Shown here in pieces: positions 1 through 9,367 of a DNA stretch of 64,000 bases. Origin of the DNA: Planctomycetota bacterium (GTDB lineage Bacteria > Planctomycetota > Planctomycetia > Pirellulales > Pirellulaceae); NCBI GenBank assembly GCA_014238905.1, contig JABAAE010000002.1, positions 248,001 to 312,000 on the forward strand, in the 5' to 3' direction. Every line of letters begins with the position of its first letter. Positions within the stretch are counted from its first letter, which is position 1. A program made the translations under genes and the position numbers. The notes under the pieces are model-generated. The model was not told the DNA's origin. It saw nothing but the letters and a program-made list of their open reading frames with translations, and made no database searches.

Positions 1-197
1 AACGTGTCGAGATTCAAGAAAGGGTCTTTCAGCATCAGGATCGACTCGAAGCCTATCTGGAAAGTCTTGACGGCGCCGACAACCGAATTCTTGCCGACGT
101 AGTGGCAGATGTCATTGTCGTTCTCAACGTGGGCACCCTTTACGATCGCAAACTGGCACGGTCTCGGGATTTCTGGAAAAAAATCAGAGGCCTGTAA
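1..197 (+). CDS. 3' fragment of an unidentified protein
   Basis: An open frame runs in from the left edge (first full codon at position 3) and ends at TAA 195-197, giving 64 residues that finish in WKKIRGL. The visible part is charged and probably helical, with a short hydrophobic run (VVADVIVVLNVGTLYD). No family is recognised from so short a piece. It lies 54 bases upstream of the acyltransferase gene on the same strand, so the two could be cotranscribed. The frame is open throughout and stops cleanly, which supports a real coding end, but the gene's identity lies outside the window. Confidence 0.55.
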   Translation, partial: RVEIQERVFQHQDRLEAYLESLDGADNRILADVVADVIVVLNVGTLYDRKLARSRDFWKKIRGL

Positions 198-251
198 TTA
201 TTCGTCGATTGAATTGCAAGAATTTTTCGTCGAGTAAACCAAAGGCTTAAT

Positions 252-1643
252 ATGCCGAACACCTCCTCCCCGCTTCCAGTGACACCCTGGGAAGAATTCT
301 TCCTGGAAGATGACTTTGAAAACTATCCCGCCAATTTCATCACTCGCATTCGGTGTCGAGGACTTTTAACTGAATCGCTTCTGCGAAGTGCGCTTCACCA
401 GAATTTGAAGCAACACCCCCTGTTCGATTCGATCATTGCCAAAAATGGCAGGCAACTGGTTTGGAAAAAGTGCCTCCAAGAACAACTACCGGTCAGCTCT
501 GAAACCAGTTCGGCGGAATTAGATATTCCCCTACCATTAAAAAAAGAACCGTTCAAGGATCGTTTATGGCGAATGCACCTGGTTCAATTTCACGATTCAA
601 AACAGCAACAATATACTGACCTGATTGTTGATATTCACCATTCGCTGTGCGACGGTTTGGGAGCACTTCAATTCCTTTCCGAAATGGCTCTTTGCATTGA
701 CGAAATTCACTCTCGAGGAAAAATCCAAAGCTCGGACAATGCGGCACATCCGAGAACTGACAACAGCTCAAACCCCCAAGAAAAATGGGCCGCATTATCG
801 CGACGTGGTAAGTTTCGGCAAAATTGGCGTGAAGTGATTGGAACCATTCCCTATCACTACAAGTCCGTTCTTGCCTCCTTGCGGATGATGTTTTCGAAAG
901 TCGACCCACTGGTGCCGGTCAATGCGATTCGGGATCTCTTGCACAAACCCAAGTGCCATCTTGGTTATTGCCGACTGTCGTTTGATGTCAACCAATCGTC
1001 TCGTCTGCGTCGACTGGCGAGAATGAAGGGCTCGACTCTAAACAGTTTGATCGCATGCCAAATCTTCAAATCGATCTCTGACTGGAAACTCAAACAGGGA
1101 CACCCGTCACGCAATAACATTCGTATTTTGATGCCATTTAACGAGCGAAAAATCAGCGACCGCCAGCTTCCGGCATGTAACCGTGTAAGCATTTCACCGT
1201 TTACAAAAAATCAAAAACAAATCGAAGACCAGGAAACACTCTTAGCCAGTCTTAACAATGATATCCGCCTGGTCAAACGCAAGCGTCTTGGGTTAAATTT
1301 TCACCGGGTCCTTTTCCTTTGGAAGAAAATAACTGGAAGCCTCAAAGGCATTGCCAATACACGACGGGTCGGAGCGACTTGCATGTTTACGAACCTCGGC
1401 AACATCCAAGCGCTGCTTTCTCTTCCCTACGAACACCCTGGCTTACGTTGTGGCCCTATTTTGATTGAGGATATTGAACCGGTCGCGCCGATTCGCATTG
1501 GCACGAGCATGGCAATGATCCTTTATTATTTTTCCGGTGAAACCAGGATTGGCATTCATTACGACAGTTCACTGCTCAGCCAGGATGAAGCGGCTGACTT
1601 TGTCAATTTTTTTAGAACTGGGATTGAAGCTTTGATCGATTGA
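252..1643 (+). CDS. condensation-domain / WS-DGAT-like acyltransferase
   Basis: A 463-residue protein with the HHxxxDG active-site motif of the chloramphenicol acetyltransferase-like condensation superfamily, seen as HHSLCDG at residues 129-135. The N-terminal half matches the usual opening of these enzymes (PLFDSIIAK followed by a hydrophobic strand before the HH motif). The C-terminal half has a typical second-domain segment near FTNLGNIQ. Such enzymes transfer acyl groups from CoA or carrier proteins; the substrate here cannot be told. No carrier protein or adenylation domain is adjacent, so a free-standing acyltransferase is likelier than an NRPS module. Start ATG 252 has AAAGG at 240-244. 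The family call is fairly firm, the reaction is not. Confidence 0.7.
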   Translation: MPNTSSPLPVTPWEEFFLEDDFENYPANFITRIRCRGLLTESLLRSALHQNLKQHPLFDSIIAKNGRQLVWKKCLQEQLPVSSETSSAELDIPLPLKKEPFKDRLWRMHLVQFHDSKQQQYTDLIVDIHHSLCDGLGALQFLSEMALCIDEIHSRGKIQSSDNAAHPRTDNSSNPQEKWAALSRRGKFRQNWREVIGTIPYHYKSVLASLRMMFSKVDPLVPVNAIRDLLHKPKCHLGYCRLSFDVNQSSRLRRLARMKGSTLNSLIACQIFKSISDWKLKQGHPSRNNIRILMPFNERKISDRQLPACNRVSISPFTKNQKQIEDQETLLASLNNDIRLVKRKRLGLNFHRVLFLWKKITGSLKGIANTRRVGATCMFTNLGNIQALLSLPYEHPGLRCGPILIEDIEPVAPIRIGTSMAMILYYFSGETRIGIHYDSSLLSQDEAADFVNFFRTGIEALID

Positions 1644-1695
1644 TCCGAGTTTGATTGATTGTGAGATATTGCTTGGTCAGCAGCCCGCAATTTTA

Positions 1696-3105
1696 TTAAA
1701 TCGACGGCTTTACGGGCAACTGCTTCCGGGGATCAGTTTTGGAAATAATCTTACTGACGCCTGACTGGTTAAATCCTTTGTAACCATCATTTCGCTCCAA
1801 GACTTCAAGATGGGAACCAACCGCGCCATTCTCCAAAAATCCTGCTGCCTCATTTTCGCTGATCATCTGTTCTGTTTTCAAACGCTCCACTCGCAACGGA
1901 TCAACTGGCCATATTTCGGGCTCTGTAAAGCACTGTTTGAGATAGTCAAAATTGGTGAATGCATCCATGCACTGAATCCCATCGGCATTGAGTGCTTTTC
2001 TGGCGGCTTGATAATTAAATTGGCATTCCAAATGATGCATACCCGCATCCAGAAACGCTTCGCCATGCAAACGACACCACAAACCGACGGTTCCCAACGA
2101 ATCCCCATTGGCAAGTCCCTCATGGGCAAAGTCACCCACCAGTTCCTCTTCGCTTAGATCCACATCCGCGAACACAACAATCCCGCAGTCTGGCTGCTCT
2201 AATACTTGGGCTCCCCAACCGGCATCCGGACCGGCATAAAATCGTTCTCGGCAGATAAAACCGAGCGTTTCCAATACAGAAACCAGCTGCGCAAAACAGT
2301 CCCGACTGGAGCGATAGGTGTGATGGTCATGGTTGCCCCATCCCAGTCCAAGCTGATCCTGTCGCGATTTCTGTATTCGAGCGGCTCGATTTCGAGATTG
2401 CCAATACAATCTCTCCGCTTCAAAAAAAAGATCACAGCTCCGACCGACACCCATGACTTCAATTGACTTATGGATAAGCTCCAAAGCATGGCCAAAGCCA
2501 TCCGAAGCACAATCAAACAGACGATTTCTTAAACAAAACACCTCCCGCATTTCCATCATTTTCCGCTCGAATTCAACACCGGACGGATTAGGTGATAGAT
2601 CGTTCCAGCATTGAACCCCGTGTCTTTCGATGACCCAGACTTCAAATTCACCGGATTCAAAAACCTTCGCGATTCGTTTCGCCGCCAGTGGTCTTCCAAT
2701 CACAGGTGTTTGGATTTTGTGGGCAAACAAAAAATCGACTACCGACTCCACATGAATGCCCAATCGGCACTTGGGCTCCTCCGAAATCTGAATGATTGGG
2801 AATAATCCTTCGGAATGCTCATAGACTTCACTTGAAGCGGTTTCGACACGACAATATCCCACTTGAAGAAGACGATTGATCCAATCGCCCGACCCCGCAA
2901 AACCCGATGATAAATCAAAGTGATCCACCCAGTCTCCCAGTCGGGTACCAGTGTGCCGAAGCATTTGTGATTCCAGTTGGCCCAAGTCGTCGATCCGGCC
3001 AAGAAACGCTTGCAGGAGTTCCTGGACCGCAAGTCCAGCTTCCGGCTGAGGTTGCCAAGAATTGGTGATCTCACTGGTGGTCGTCGACTTTTTAGAAGAA
3101 TTCAT
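1696..3105 (-). CDS. conserved-looking protein of unknown function
   Basis: A 469-residue soluble protein with no signal peptide or membrane segment, not assigned to a family. Notable are an Arg-rich stretch around residue 240 (RNRAARIQKSRQDQLGLGWG) directly followed by NHDHHTYRSSR, and FYAGPDAGWGAQVLEQP some 30 residues later. A histidine cluster followed by an FYAGxxAGWGAQ segment suggests metal binding, possibly on a VOC-like fold, but that is inference. The last ~70 residues are polar and read like a tail. It is convergent with the acyltransferase (52-base gap) and divergent from cysK. Base composition resembles its neighbours, so no sign of recent transfer. Confidence 0.6.
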   Translation of the reverse strand: MNSSKKSTTTSEITNSWQPQPEAGLAVQELLQAFLGRIDDLGQLESQMLRHTGTRLGDWVDHFDLSSGFAGSGDWINRLLQVGYCRVETASSEVYEHSEGLFPIIQISEEPKCRLGIHVESVVDFLFAHKIQTPVIGRPLAAKRIAKVFESGEFEVWVIERHGVQCWNDLSPNPSGVEFERKMMEMREVFCLRNRLFDCASDGFGHALELIHKSIEVMGVGRSCDLFFEAERLYWQSRNRAARIQKSRQDQLGLGWGNHDHHTYRSSRDCFAQLVSVLETLGFICRERFYAGPDAGWGAQVLEQPDCGIVVFADVDLSEEELVGDFAHEGLANGDSLGTVGLWCRLHGEAFLDAGMHHLECQFNYQAARKALNADGIQCMDAFTNFDYLKQCFTEPEIWPVDPLRVERLKTEQMISENEAAGFLENGAVGSHLEVLERNDGYKGFNQSGVSKIISKTDPRKQLPVKPSI

Positions 3106-3198
3106 TAATTCACAAGCATATTGATCGAGGCCGAATCTATTTAGTCATCCCATTTTTAGCCTACCCTGGCAAGCCAAAGAACGGGGCGTTCATTCACG

Positions 3199-3228
3199 TT
3201 GACCCAATTTTTCTGCCTCTGCTATACT
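3199..3228 (+). promoter_or_regulatory. sigma70-type promoter upstream of cysK
   Basis: TTGACC at 3199-3204 and TATACT at 3223-3228 are separated by 18 bases, a good match to the housekeeping consensus. This sits in the divergent gap between the 469-residue protein and cysK and points at cysK. It would give a leader of about 120 bases before ATG 3357. No attenuator or riboswitch fold is obvious in that leader. Confidence 0.55.
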
Positions 3229-3356
3229 CCAGCCACTCAGCCGAGGAAGAGTTATCCGTACCCTAACGCGGTTTCGCTTCCAATGGGGGTTGAGTTCGAT
3301 CACCAAAAATCTTGAAAATAACGATCGTCGCGTTTTTGAATAACAAAGGAACCAAC

Positions 3357-4316
3357 ATGGCAACGGCAAACCTACCTGGCATTCGAAATGAAATCACCGA
3401 ATGCATTGGCAACACCCCGCTCGTAAAAATTCGGCGGCTATCCGAAGGATGTGTCGCGACCGTCGTCGGCAAACTCGAAAACATGAACCCGCTCTGGAGC
3501 GTCAAAGATCGGATTGGACGGGCGATGATCGATTCCATGGAGAACGACAATCTTATTCATGAAAACACCGTCATTATTGAGCCCACCAGTGGAAACACCG
3601 GGATTGCATTGGCCTACGTCTGCGCTGCTCGAGGCTATCAATTGAAAGTCTGTATGCCGGAGAGTATGACCATCGAAAGACGCAGGCTCTTAAAGGCTTT
3701 GGGTGCGGAAGTCATTCTCACACCAGCTGCCGAAGGCATGCCAGGTGCCGTCAAACGGGCAACAGAACTCGCCGACCAAAACGAACATTACGTCATGCCG
3801 CAGCAGTTCAAAAACCCGGCTAATCCCGAGGTTCATCGTCAGACAACTGCAGAAGAAATATGGCGAGACACCGATGGCAAGATTGATATCTTCGTCTCAG
3901 GTGTTGGCACCGGGGGAACCATTACCGGTGTTTCTGAGGCCCTTAAAAAACGAAAACCGGCAATGAAAACTATCGCTGTCGAACCGGCCAACAGTCCGGT
4001 CATTACACAGACTCGAGGTGGCGAACCGGTGCAACCTGGCAAACATACGATTCAGGGAATTGGAGCCGGATTTATTCCCGACGTGCTGAATATAGACATC
4101 ATCGATGAGGTCGTCCTGGTCAAAGATGAGGACGCCTCCAGTACCGCACGAGGATTATCCGAGAAAGAAGGACTATTCTGTGGCATCAGTTGCGGGGCAG
4201 CGGCGTGGGCTGCTTTGGAGGTCGCCAAGCGACCCGAAAACGAGGGAAAGTTGATTGTGGTTATCCTTCCTGATTTAGGCGAACGCTATCTATCCACTAC
4301 TCTATATCCTGAATAA
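3357..4316 (+). CDS. cysK: cysteine synthase (O-acetylserine sulfhydrylase)
   Basis: A 319-residue PLP enzyme of the cysteine synthase family, making L-cysteine from O-acetylserine and sulfide in the cytosol. Visible are the opening [12 protein letters not shown], the Schiff-base lysine in SVKDR (Lys50), the substrate loop TSGNTG, the phosphate-binding segment [11 protein letters not shown] and a closing CGISCGAA segment. Length is normal for CysK. ATG 3357 is chosen because AAAGGA lies 7 bases upstream; an in-frame TTG at 3312 would add 15 residues not expected in the family. It is monocistronic here. CysK versus CysM or a cystathionine beta-synthase-like catalytic core cannot be fully settled by eye. 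Confidence 0.9.
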   Translation: MATANLPGIRNEITECIGNTPLVKIRRLSEGCVATVVGKLENMNPLWSVKDRIGRAMIDSMENDNLIHENTVIIEPTSGNTGIALAYVCAARGYQLKVCMPESMTIERRRLLKALGAEVILTPAAEGMPGAVKRATELADQNEHYVMPQQFKNPANPEVHRQTTAEEIWRDTDGKIDIFVSGVGTGGTITGVSEALKKRKPAMKTIAVEPANSPVITQTRGGEPVQPGKHTIQGIGAGFIPDVLNIDIIDEVVLVKDEDASSTARGLSEKEGLFCGISCGAAAWAALEVAKRPENEGKLIVVILPDLGERYLSTTLYPE

Positions 4317-4437
4317 AAATTGGCTGGCTGCGCAGGGCTTGTGACCCGAGGAATCCCATCAAACCGCGGGCCGTTTAGGCTCATCGAAAATCGAATGCGT
4401 TCACCATCGGTTGCAGAAAAATCAAATATTCCAATCA

Positions 4438-5352
4438 CTACAATTGACTAGCTAGAGCCACCGCTCCATGAATGACGACCGATTCGCCCAGTGCCGAAGG
4501 AAGTATTCGATAGGAATTCACTAACGGCGGAAAAACATAGCGGCATGTGGATTCCCGTAACGGGGACAGAAATAGATCCTCGCCTATATGCGAAACACCC
4601 CCTCCAATGACGATGATGTCCGGTGCATTTAAAGTGATGACTTGGGCGATTGCCCAGCCCAAGGTGTCCGTAGCACATCGAAGTATCGAAATCGCCTGTA
4701 AATCCCCGCCCAAGGCTAAACAACCCACACGCTCTGCAGTCAATTGGTGGGTTGGAACATCGGGCTGCCAGTTCTTCTCCGATTGGCAAACACGAGCCAT
4801 CTTGGCAATTCCCAATCCACTGCTGATCGCCTCGACCGTCGAATCAGGCTCGGTTGCCGGCAGCCCAAGACGCAAATGGCCAACCTCTGCCATCGCCGGA
4901 CGACCAACACCCATCAAACGACCACCATTAACCGATCCGCCTCCAATACCAGTCCCTACTGTAACGTAAAAGACGGAATCCTTACCTTGGCCTGCGCCCC
5001 ACGTTGCTTCCGCCAGCGCCGCAACATCACAGTCATTTGCGACCGCTACCGGTAGCGAATACTTCTGGTGGAACCAGTTTTTCAAATCAAAGCCGTCCCA
5101 TCCTTCCACTTGGTGACTTTTGTAGACAACACCGGCGATGGAATCCAGCGGGCCGCCGAATCCAACACCAATTGCCTGTACGGCATATTTTCCCAGAAGA
5201 CGGGCTGCCAAAACCTCGATCTGATGAAGTATTCCAACTGCCCCATCCGCCCGTTGCACGGTTGTTCGTTCGGTCGCGATCAAGTCTCGAGAAAAACCAT
5301 CGGACACACCCAACTGCAGCTTCGTACCACCAATTTCAATTCCCAGGATCAT
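4438..5352 (-). CDS. ROK-family sugar kinase
   Basis: A 304-residue ROK (repressor/ORF/kinase) protein without a helix-turn-helix, so a kinase rather than a regulator. It probably phosphorylates glucose or a related hexose. The ATP-binding opening GIEIGGTKLQLGV, the catalytic ANDCDVAALAE segment, the glycine-rich TVGTGIGGGSVNGG and the EVGHLRL histidine region are all present. The usual ROK zinc motif (CxCGxxGCxE) just after that histidine is absent and replaced by a cysteine-free stretch (GLPATEPDSTVEAISSG), though the final E is kept. Length fits the family. It runs convergently to cysK with a 121-base gap in which no clear terminator was seen. Confidence 0.82.
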   Translation of the reverse strand: MILGIEIGGTKLQLGVSDGFSRDLIATERTTVQRADGAVGILHQIEVLAARLLGKYAVQAIGVGFGGPLDSIAGVVYKSHQVEGWDGFDLKNWFHQKYSLPVAVANDCDVAALAEATWGAGQGKDSVFYVTVGTGIGGGSVNGGRLMGVGRPAMAEVGHLRLGLPATEPDSTVEAISSGLGIAKMARVCQSEKNWQPDVPTHQLTAERVGCLALGGDLQAISILRCATDTLGWAIAQVITLNAPDIIVIGGGVSHIGEDLFLSPLRESTCRYVFPPLVNSYRILPSALGESVVIHGAVALASQL

Positions 5353-5522
5353 GATTCCAATCTATAGAAAACCGTGCCCTTGATTCACGACTGGTCACCT
5401 ATCCTAGAATAAAGGCTCCTCTTAAGGCAAATTAAAAGGGCATTCACCGGTAAATCAGCTCATCCAACATTCGACCCGATGGTGGAATTTAACAAGGCCA
5501 CCGAGCCGTCAGAACAAAGTCA

Positions 5523-5547
5523 GATTGGTCGCTCGGTGAGACCAATC
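5523..5547 (-). repeat. inverted repeat at the 3' end of the subtilase gene
   Basis: GATTGGTC (5523-5530) pairs with GACCAATC (5540-5547) around a 9-base loop, overlapping the TGA stop of the subtilase gene. It could form a hairpin at the mRNA 3' end, but no U-run follows on the minus strand, so it is not a classical intrinsic terminator. Confidence 0.35.
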
Positions 5548-8203
5548 AAGCGTCTGGGTCAGCGTAGCATTGGTAGACTTTCTCCACGGCTATCAACGAC
5601 ACCTCGGGCTTTTCTCCCAACTCTGCCGACCAATCCACATCTCGAAAATTCCAGATCCTAAATTGACTTCCAAAAACAACGCCGGTCAAACTGCCGTCAA
5701 GTTGAGCCATACTATCCTCGGAGCTCAACCCCCGCATGACAACCCTGTCCGCCACCGGAGAGGTTGATATTTTTGCCGAGTGACGATCGGAAAAACGATC
5801 CTTTTCAGACTCGGCTGCTTCACTGCTTTTACCAAACGAACTGGTCACCAATTCAGGCAAATTGAAGTTCCTCACAATTTCCCGATCATTCGCGGAATGA
5901 CCGATGACGTTCACCGCTTCAAACCCCTTCACATAACGCCGGAAACCCTGACTGGACAACGAGGTACCATTTTCACTTATTCGCAAAACATCGACGCCAT
6001 CGGTTGCATGAAGCTCGGCGAAGTCATTTCCTCCACGACCTGCAATTGCATTTACACGGGTGAATTCGTTGAGGGAAATCCTGAAACCGTCACCCACCAT
6101 TTCCGACAGATGGAGCGAACCGGTAAATCGGTCCGAACCCGTGGAGTCCTTCAGGATAGCTGTATCCATGCCCCCGTTGCCATCCACCTCAACAGACTCC
6201 AAATTTCGGCCAATCACTTCTGTACCGTTGCCGCGAAAAGCGACCCGTCCATTTCCACCGGAAAGTGTTTCCGAGTGGCTCGTTCCAACCATTTTCAGAT
6301 CATCATTACCTGCGCCACCGTTGATGCGTATTCTGGTGAAAGCCGACTTGGAAAACTCGTATGTCGTTCCATTGGCGGTAACATGATGTACATCACCGCT
6401 CGCATAGCCAAGAACGTCGTTCCCAGCGGTCCCAACAACAATGATCCTGGAGTCAACAACTCGTACCATATTGGTTAATCGAACATCTACCGATTGATGG
6501 TTGCCAAGAAACTTCACCGTATATTGTTCATGCTTGATCGCATAAACTTCGGCCCGGTCTCCCGACTCTGTGGAAACACTGGATACCAACCGATTGCCTG
6601 AGCTATCATAGATTTCAAAATCGAGGTTTTCCAACGAGGATTGATTGGTCGTCTCGACGGTCAAGAATCCGTTTTTGGAGGCGATGACCTGATAAGTCAG
6701 ACCATCGCGGATCGTCTGGTTTTTCAATAATTTTGATTGAACCAATCCGAAATCGACAGGCTCGGGGGTACTGGGCTCAGGGGTACTGGGCTCAGGGGTA
6801 CTGGGCTCAAAACGGAATGCAACTTCGTATCTCCCCTGCCCCATCTCAGCGGCAATTTGAAGTGTATATCGCCTTCCCGCTTCCACTTCAAATGACACCT
6901 CATCGCCATCGATGAATAGGTGCTCGTCCACCAAGTCATAGATTGCCTTAAGATCATTCGACTCCGACATCGAAAGTGTGACGCGGCCCGACTGATCAGC
7001 AACGAAACTGGCAAAGTCAATTTCACCCGTTCTTGCCAGAATACCGTCAATCGACTCGAGTTCTGATAACTTCCCCAATTTTGAGGCGGACTCAATGGAC
7101 TCCCCGTGTTGGTCTTGAAGGGCCTGGTCAATCGCTCTTGTTAAATTAAGGCGGCTGTACCAGGATTTGGTGACCGAGTCATAAACGTCGTCTGCCGTTT
7201 GTCGAAAATGATCATAGAGGATTTTCTGGTCAACACTGCTACTGCCTGCAAGCTCCATTGCCTCTCGCAGCAGCACACTTGCTCCTGCCACGTATGGAGC
7301 CGCCATACTTGTTCCTGACGAAGCCATGAATCGATTACTTGGCCCTTTTTGCCCAAAGAGCTGGGCAGGAACTGTACTTTGAACCGATTCACCTGGCGCG
7401 ATCAGAATCCTCTCATCGCGTTGACTAAAATCACTGAGATCTCCGTCGCTACCATGGCTGCCAACAGGAACGACATGCTGGCTTGCGGCAGGATAACTTA
7501 ATCCTTCCGAAAGAAAGGATTGAAACCGATTTCCTGCGGCTACCGAAATGAATATTCCATCTGCTTTTAACTGCGAAAACTCATCCTCGAGGGTTGCCCA
7601 ATTCGGAATATTGGCAGAATTCCAGTTCAAACCAAGCGACAGATTCACCGTAGTAATTGGATGTTCATAATCGTGTCGATGGTCATGGACCCATTGCAAT
7701 GCCTGTTCAACCCATTCCAAATTACCGCGGCCGAAATCATCAAACACTCGTAAACCAACTAGATCAACCCCGGCAGCCACCCCCCCATGGACGCTATCTT
7801 GGCTGCCAACAATTCCGGCAACGTGAGTCCCGTGAAACCCTGCCGGACCATCATCAAAGGGATTCGAGTCATTCTCAGCAAAATCCCAACCACCGACGAC
7901 TCGAAAGTCTTCGCCAAAGCCACCACCGAGTGCGTAGTGGTCCCACGCAATCCCGCTATCGATGACGGCCACCGTCTGGCCTGAACCGTCAAACGAATAG
8001 CTGCTTCTTAATTCATCCAGATCGTTTGAAAACTCCAAGACCGACGAAAACTGGCTTGTCTCATTAGTCGACAGTTGGATCAAATCCGAAAAATCAGCAA
8101 TCGCCTGGACCGTCAGCGCAAGCCGCTCCTCCAAGATTTCACATTGACTATATCGACGACTGTTGGCTGCTTTATGCGGCGACATGTGCAAGCCCTTTTT
8201 CAT
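5546..8203 (-). CDS. secreted subtilisin-like serine protease with beta-rich C-terminus
   Basis: About 885 residues. The S8 catalytic triad is complete: Asp in AVIDSGIAWD (residue 82 from ATG 8203), His in FHGTHVAG (124) and Ser in SSGTSMAAPYVAG (299). The N-terminus carries CEILEERLALTVQA, the LExRxL-type motif found at the start of many exported planctomycete proteins, and no ordinary hydrophobic signal peptide. After the protease domain comes a linker of 15-base DNA repeats encoding EPSTP units, then a region with RTX/calcium-like NGGAGNDDL and RGGNDFAEL patterns. ATG 8203 and ATG 8185 (AAGGG 7 bases upstream) are both plausible starts, and an in-frame GTG lies at 8251. Likely an exported protein-degrading enzyme; substrate unknown. 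Confidence 0.85.
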   Translation of the reverse strand: MKKGLHMSPHKAANSRRYSQCEILEERLALTVQAIADFSDLIQLSTNETSQFSSVLEFSNDLDELRSSYSFDGSGQTVAVIDSGIAWDHYALGGGFGEDFRVVGGWDFAENDSNPFDDGPAGFHGTHVAGIVGSQDSVHGGVAAGVDLVGLRVFDDFGRGNLEWVEQALQWVHDHRHDYEHPITTVNLSLGLNWNSANIPNWATLEDEFSQLKADGIFISVAAGNRFQSFLSEGLSYPAASQHVVPVGSHGSDGDLSDFSQRDERILIAPGESVQSTVPAQLFGQKGPSNRFMASSGTSMAAPYVAGASVLLREAMELAGSSSVDQKILYDHFRQTADDVYDSVTKSWYSRLNLTRAIDQALQDQHGESIESASKLGKLSELESIDGILARTGEIDFASFVADQSGRVTLSMSESNDLKAIYDLVDEHLFIDGDEVSFEVEAGRRYTLQIAAEMGQGRYEVAFRFEPSTPEPSTPEPSTPEPVDFGLVQSKLLKNQTIRDGLTYQVIASKNGFLTVETTNQSSLENLDFEIYDSSGNRLVSSVSTESGDRAEVYAIKHEQYTVKFLGNHQSVDVRLTNMVRVVDSRIIVVGTAGNDVLGYASGDVHHVTANGTTYEFSKSAFTRIRINGGAGNDDLKMVGTSHSETLSGGNGRVAFRGNGTEVIGRNLESVEVDGNGGMDTAILKDSTGSDRFTGSLHLSEMVGDGFRISLNEFTRVNAIAGRGGNDFAELHATDGVDVLRISENGTSLSSQGFRRYVKGFEAVNVIGHSANDREIVRNFNLPELVTSSFGKSSEAAESEKDRFSDRHSAKISTSPVADRVVMRGLSSEDSMAQLDGSLTGVVFGSQFRIWNFRDVDWSAELGEKPEVSLIAVEKVYQCYADPDA
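6763..6811 (-). repeat. 15-base tandem repeat encoding an EPSTP linker
   Basis: A 15-base unit is repeated a little over three times inside the subtilase gene and encodes E-P-S-T-P repeats between the protease-associated domain and the C-terminal beta-rich region. Period 15 keeps the frame, so copy number could vary without disrupting the gene. Confidence 0.7.
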
Positions 8204-8251
8204 GATGAATGGTTTTTCATCGCTATCCCACCGGATTTCAGTCCGTTCCAC

Positions 8252-8700
8252 GAGACGCCATGATTGTTGGTCTTTGCCCTATTGGAGGAGGCCATTTCGA
8301 TTGCAAAAATGTGGCCGTCGCTGAAGGACGGGTGAACTATAGGTCACCACTGAAGGCTGACAAGTAGACGCTAGCACTTCAAGAAATAGACGCTTGATGC
8401 CCTGAAGCAACATGCTGCCCTGCGGAAGAAACAAAAAGCAATATGTGGTTTTTTTGCAACAAAACCAAGGTTTTTCTTACAGAATCAGCTCCAGAATTCG
8501 AGGCCCCGGAAATAACCTGAATTTCGCCAGCGCCAGCGCCGATTTATTAGATTGATACAATGAAGTTAGTCGCTGGACTATCGCACGATTATTGCCCTGA
8601 AACCTGCAAACCAATTTTTAGGTCTGTGAATTCCAAAGCGCTCATTTAGAGCAAGACAGGTTTGGCAGGGCTTCATTATTGACAATTTGGTTACCTAAAG
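8252..8700. other. gene-free divergent intergenic region
   Basis: About 450 bases between the subtilase and the 189-residue protein, which are transcribed away from each other. No RNA gene or strong repeat was seen and no convincing coding frame. It presumably holds both promoters. A TTGACA at 8679-8684 is too close to ATG 8701 to serve that gene. Confidence 0.5.
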
Positions 8701-9270
8701 ATGCGAAAACTAGGATTCCTGAAACAGATTTATTGCTGCTACTTTTCCAAGAACACCGGTGATCGTGCCCTTTATCGCTCCGTGGTTCAAAACGAAACCC
8801 GAAGCATTTTAGAAATTGGAATTTCTTCTATTTCCAGGTCCGTTCAGCTCCTTGAACTAGCCCACAGGTATCAATCCGAACCTGTCCAATATTGCGGAAT
8901 CGATCTATTCGAGGCAAAAAACAGCAATTCCCGCCAAGTGGGTTACAAAATGGCTCATGTAGAATTGAAAAGAACCGGAGCCAATATCAAGTTACTACCA
9001 GGTGATCCTTTCAGCTGCCTCTCTCGTTCGGTCAACCTGCTAGATAAAGTGGACCTCTTGATTGTAGGAGTGGATTACAATGAAGACTCTCTGGATCGGA
9101 GCTGGTTTTACCTCCCCAGAATGCTGGGTCCAGAGTCCACCGTTTTGCTGGAAAAGGAAGGACCAGAGGGAACCCGCATGTTCGAGAGCAGAGACTTCTC
9201 TTATATTGAAGGGCTTGCCGAGAAATCTTTTAGTGATTACCCCAAGGGAAACCTCCCAAAAGCAGCCTGA
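8701..9270 (+). CDS. Rossmann-like protein, possible SAM-dependent methyltransferase relative
   Basis: A 189-residue cytosolic protein. The segment SILEIGISSISRSVQLLELA followed ~25 residues later by YCGIDLFEA has the shape of motif I and the acidic strand-2 end of class I SAM-binding folds. KVDLLIVGVDY resembles the strand-4 region. The glycine-rich loop is weak (EIGISS rather than ExGxGxG), so cofactor binding is uncertain. About 190 residues is short but possible for a minimal methyltransferase fold. It precedes the PilZ gene by 97 bases on the same strand. No specific function is claimed. Confidence 0.55.
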   Translation: MRKLGFLKQIYCCYFSKNTGDRALYRSVVQNETRSILEIGISSISRSVQLLELAHRYQSEPVQYCGIDLFEAKNSNSRQVGYKMAHVELKRTGANIKLLPGDPFSCLSRSVNLLDKVDLLIVGVDYNEDSLDRSWFYLPRMLGPESTVLLEKEGPEGTRMFESRDFSYIEGLAEKSFSDYPKGNLPKAA

Positions 9271-9367
9271 CTTTGAAACAACTCCCGTTTGGGAACAGGT
9301 AGCTTAAAACAACAATCCTTGGCCGACAATTAAGACTCTTCTGGACCCCATGCTAGAGTGATTCCTG

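Noticed and set aside
8679..8684. TTGACA as a -35 box.
   Set aside because: Only 16 bases remain before ATG 8701, so no room is left for a -10 box ahead of the gene.
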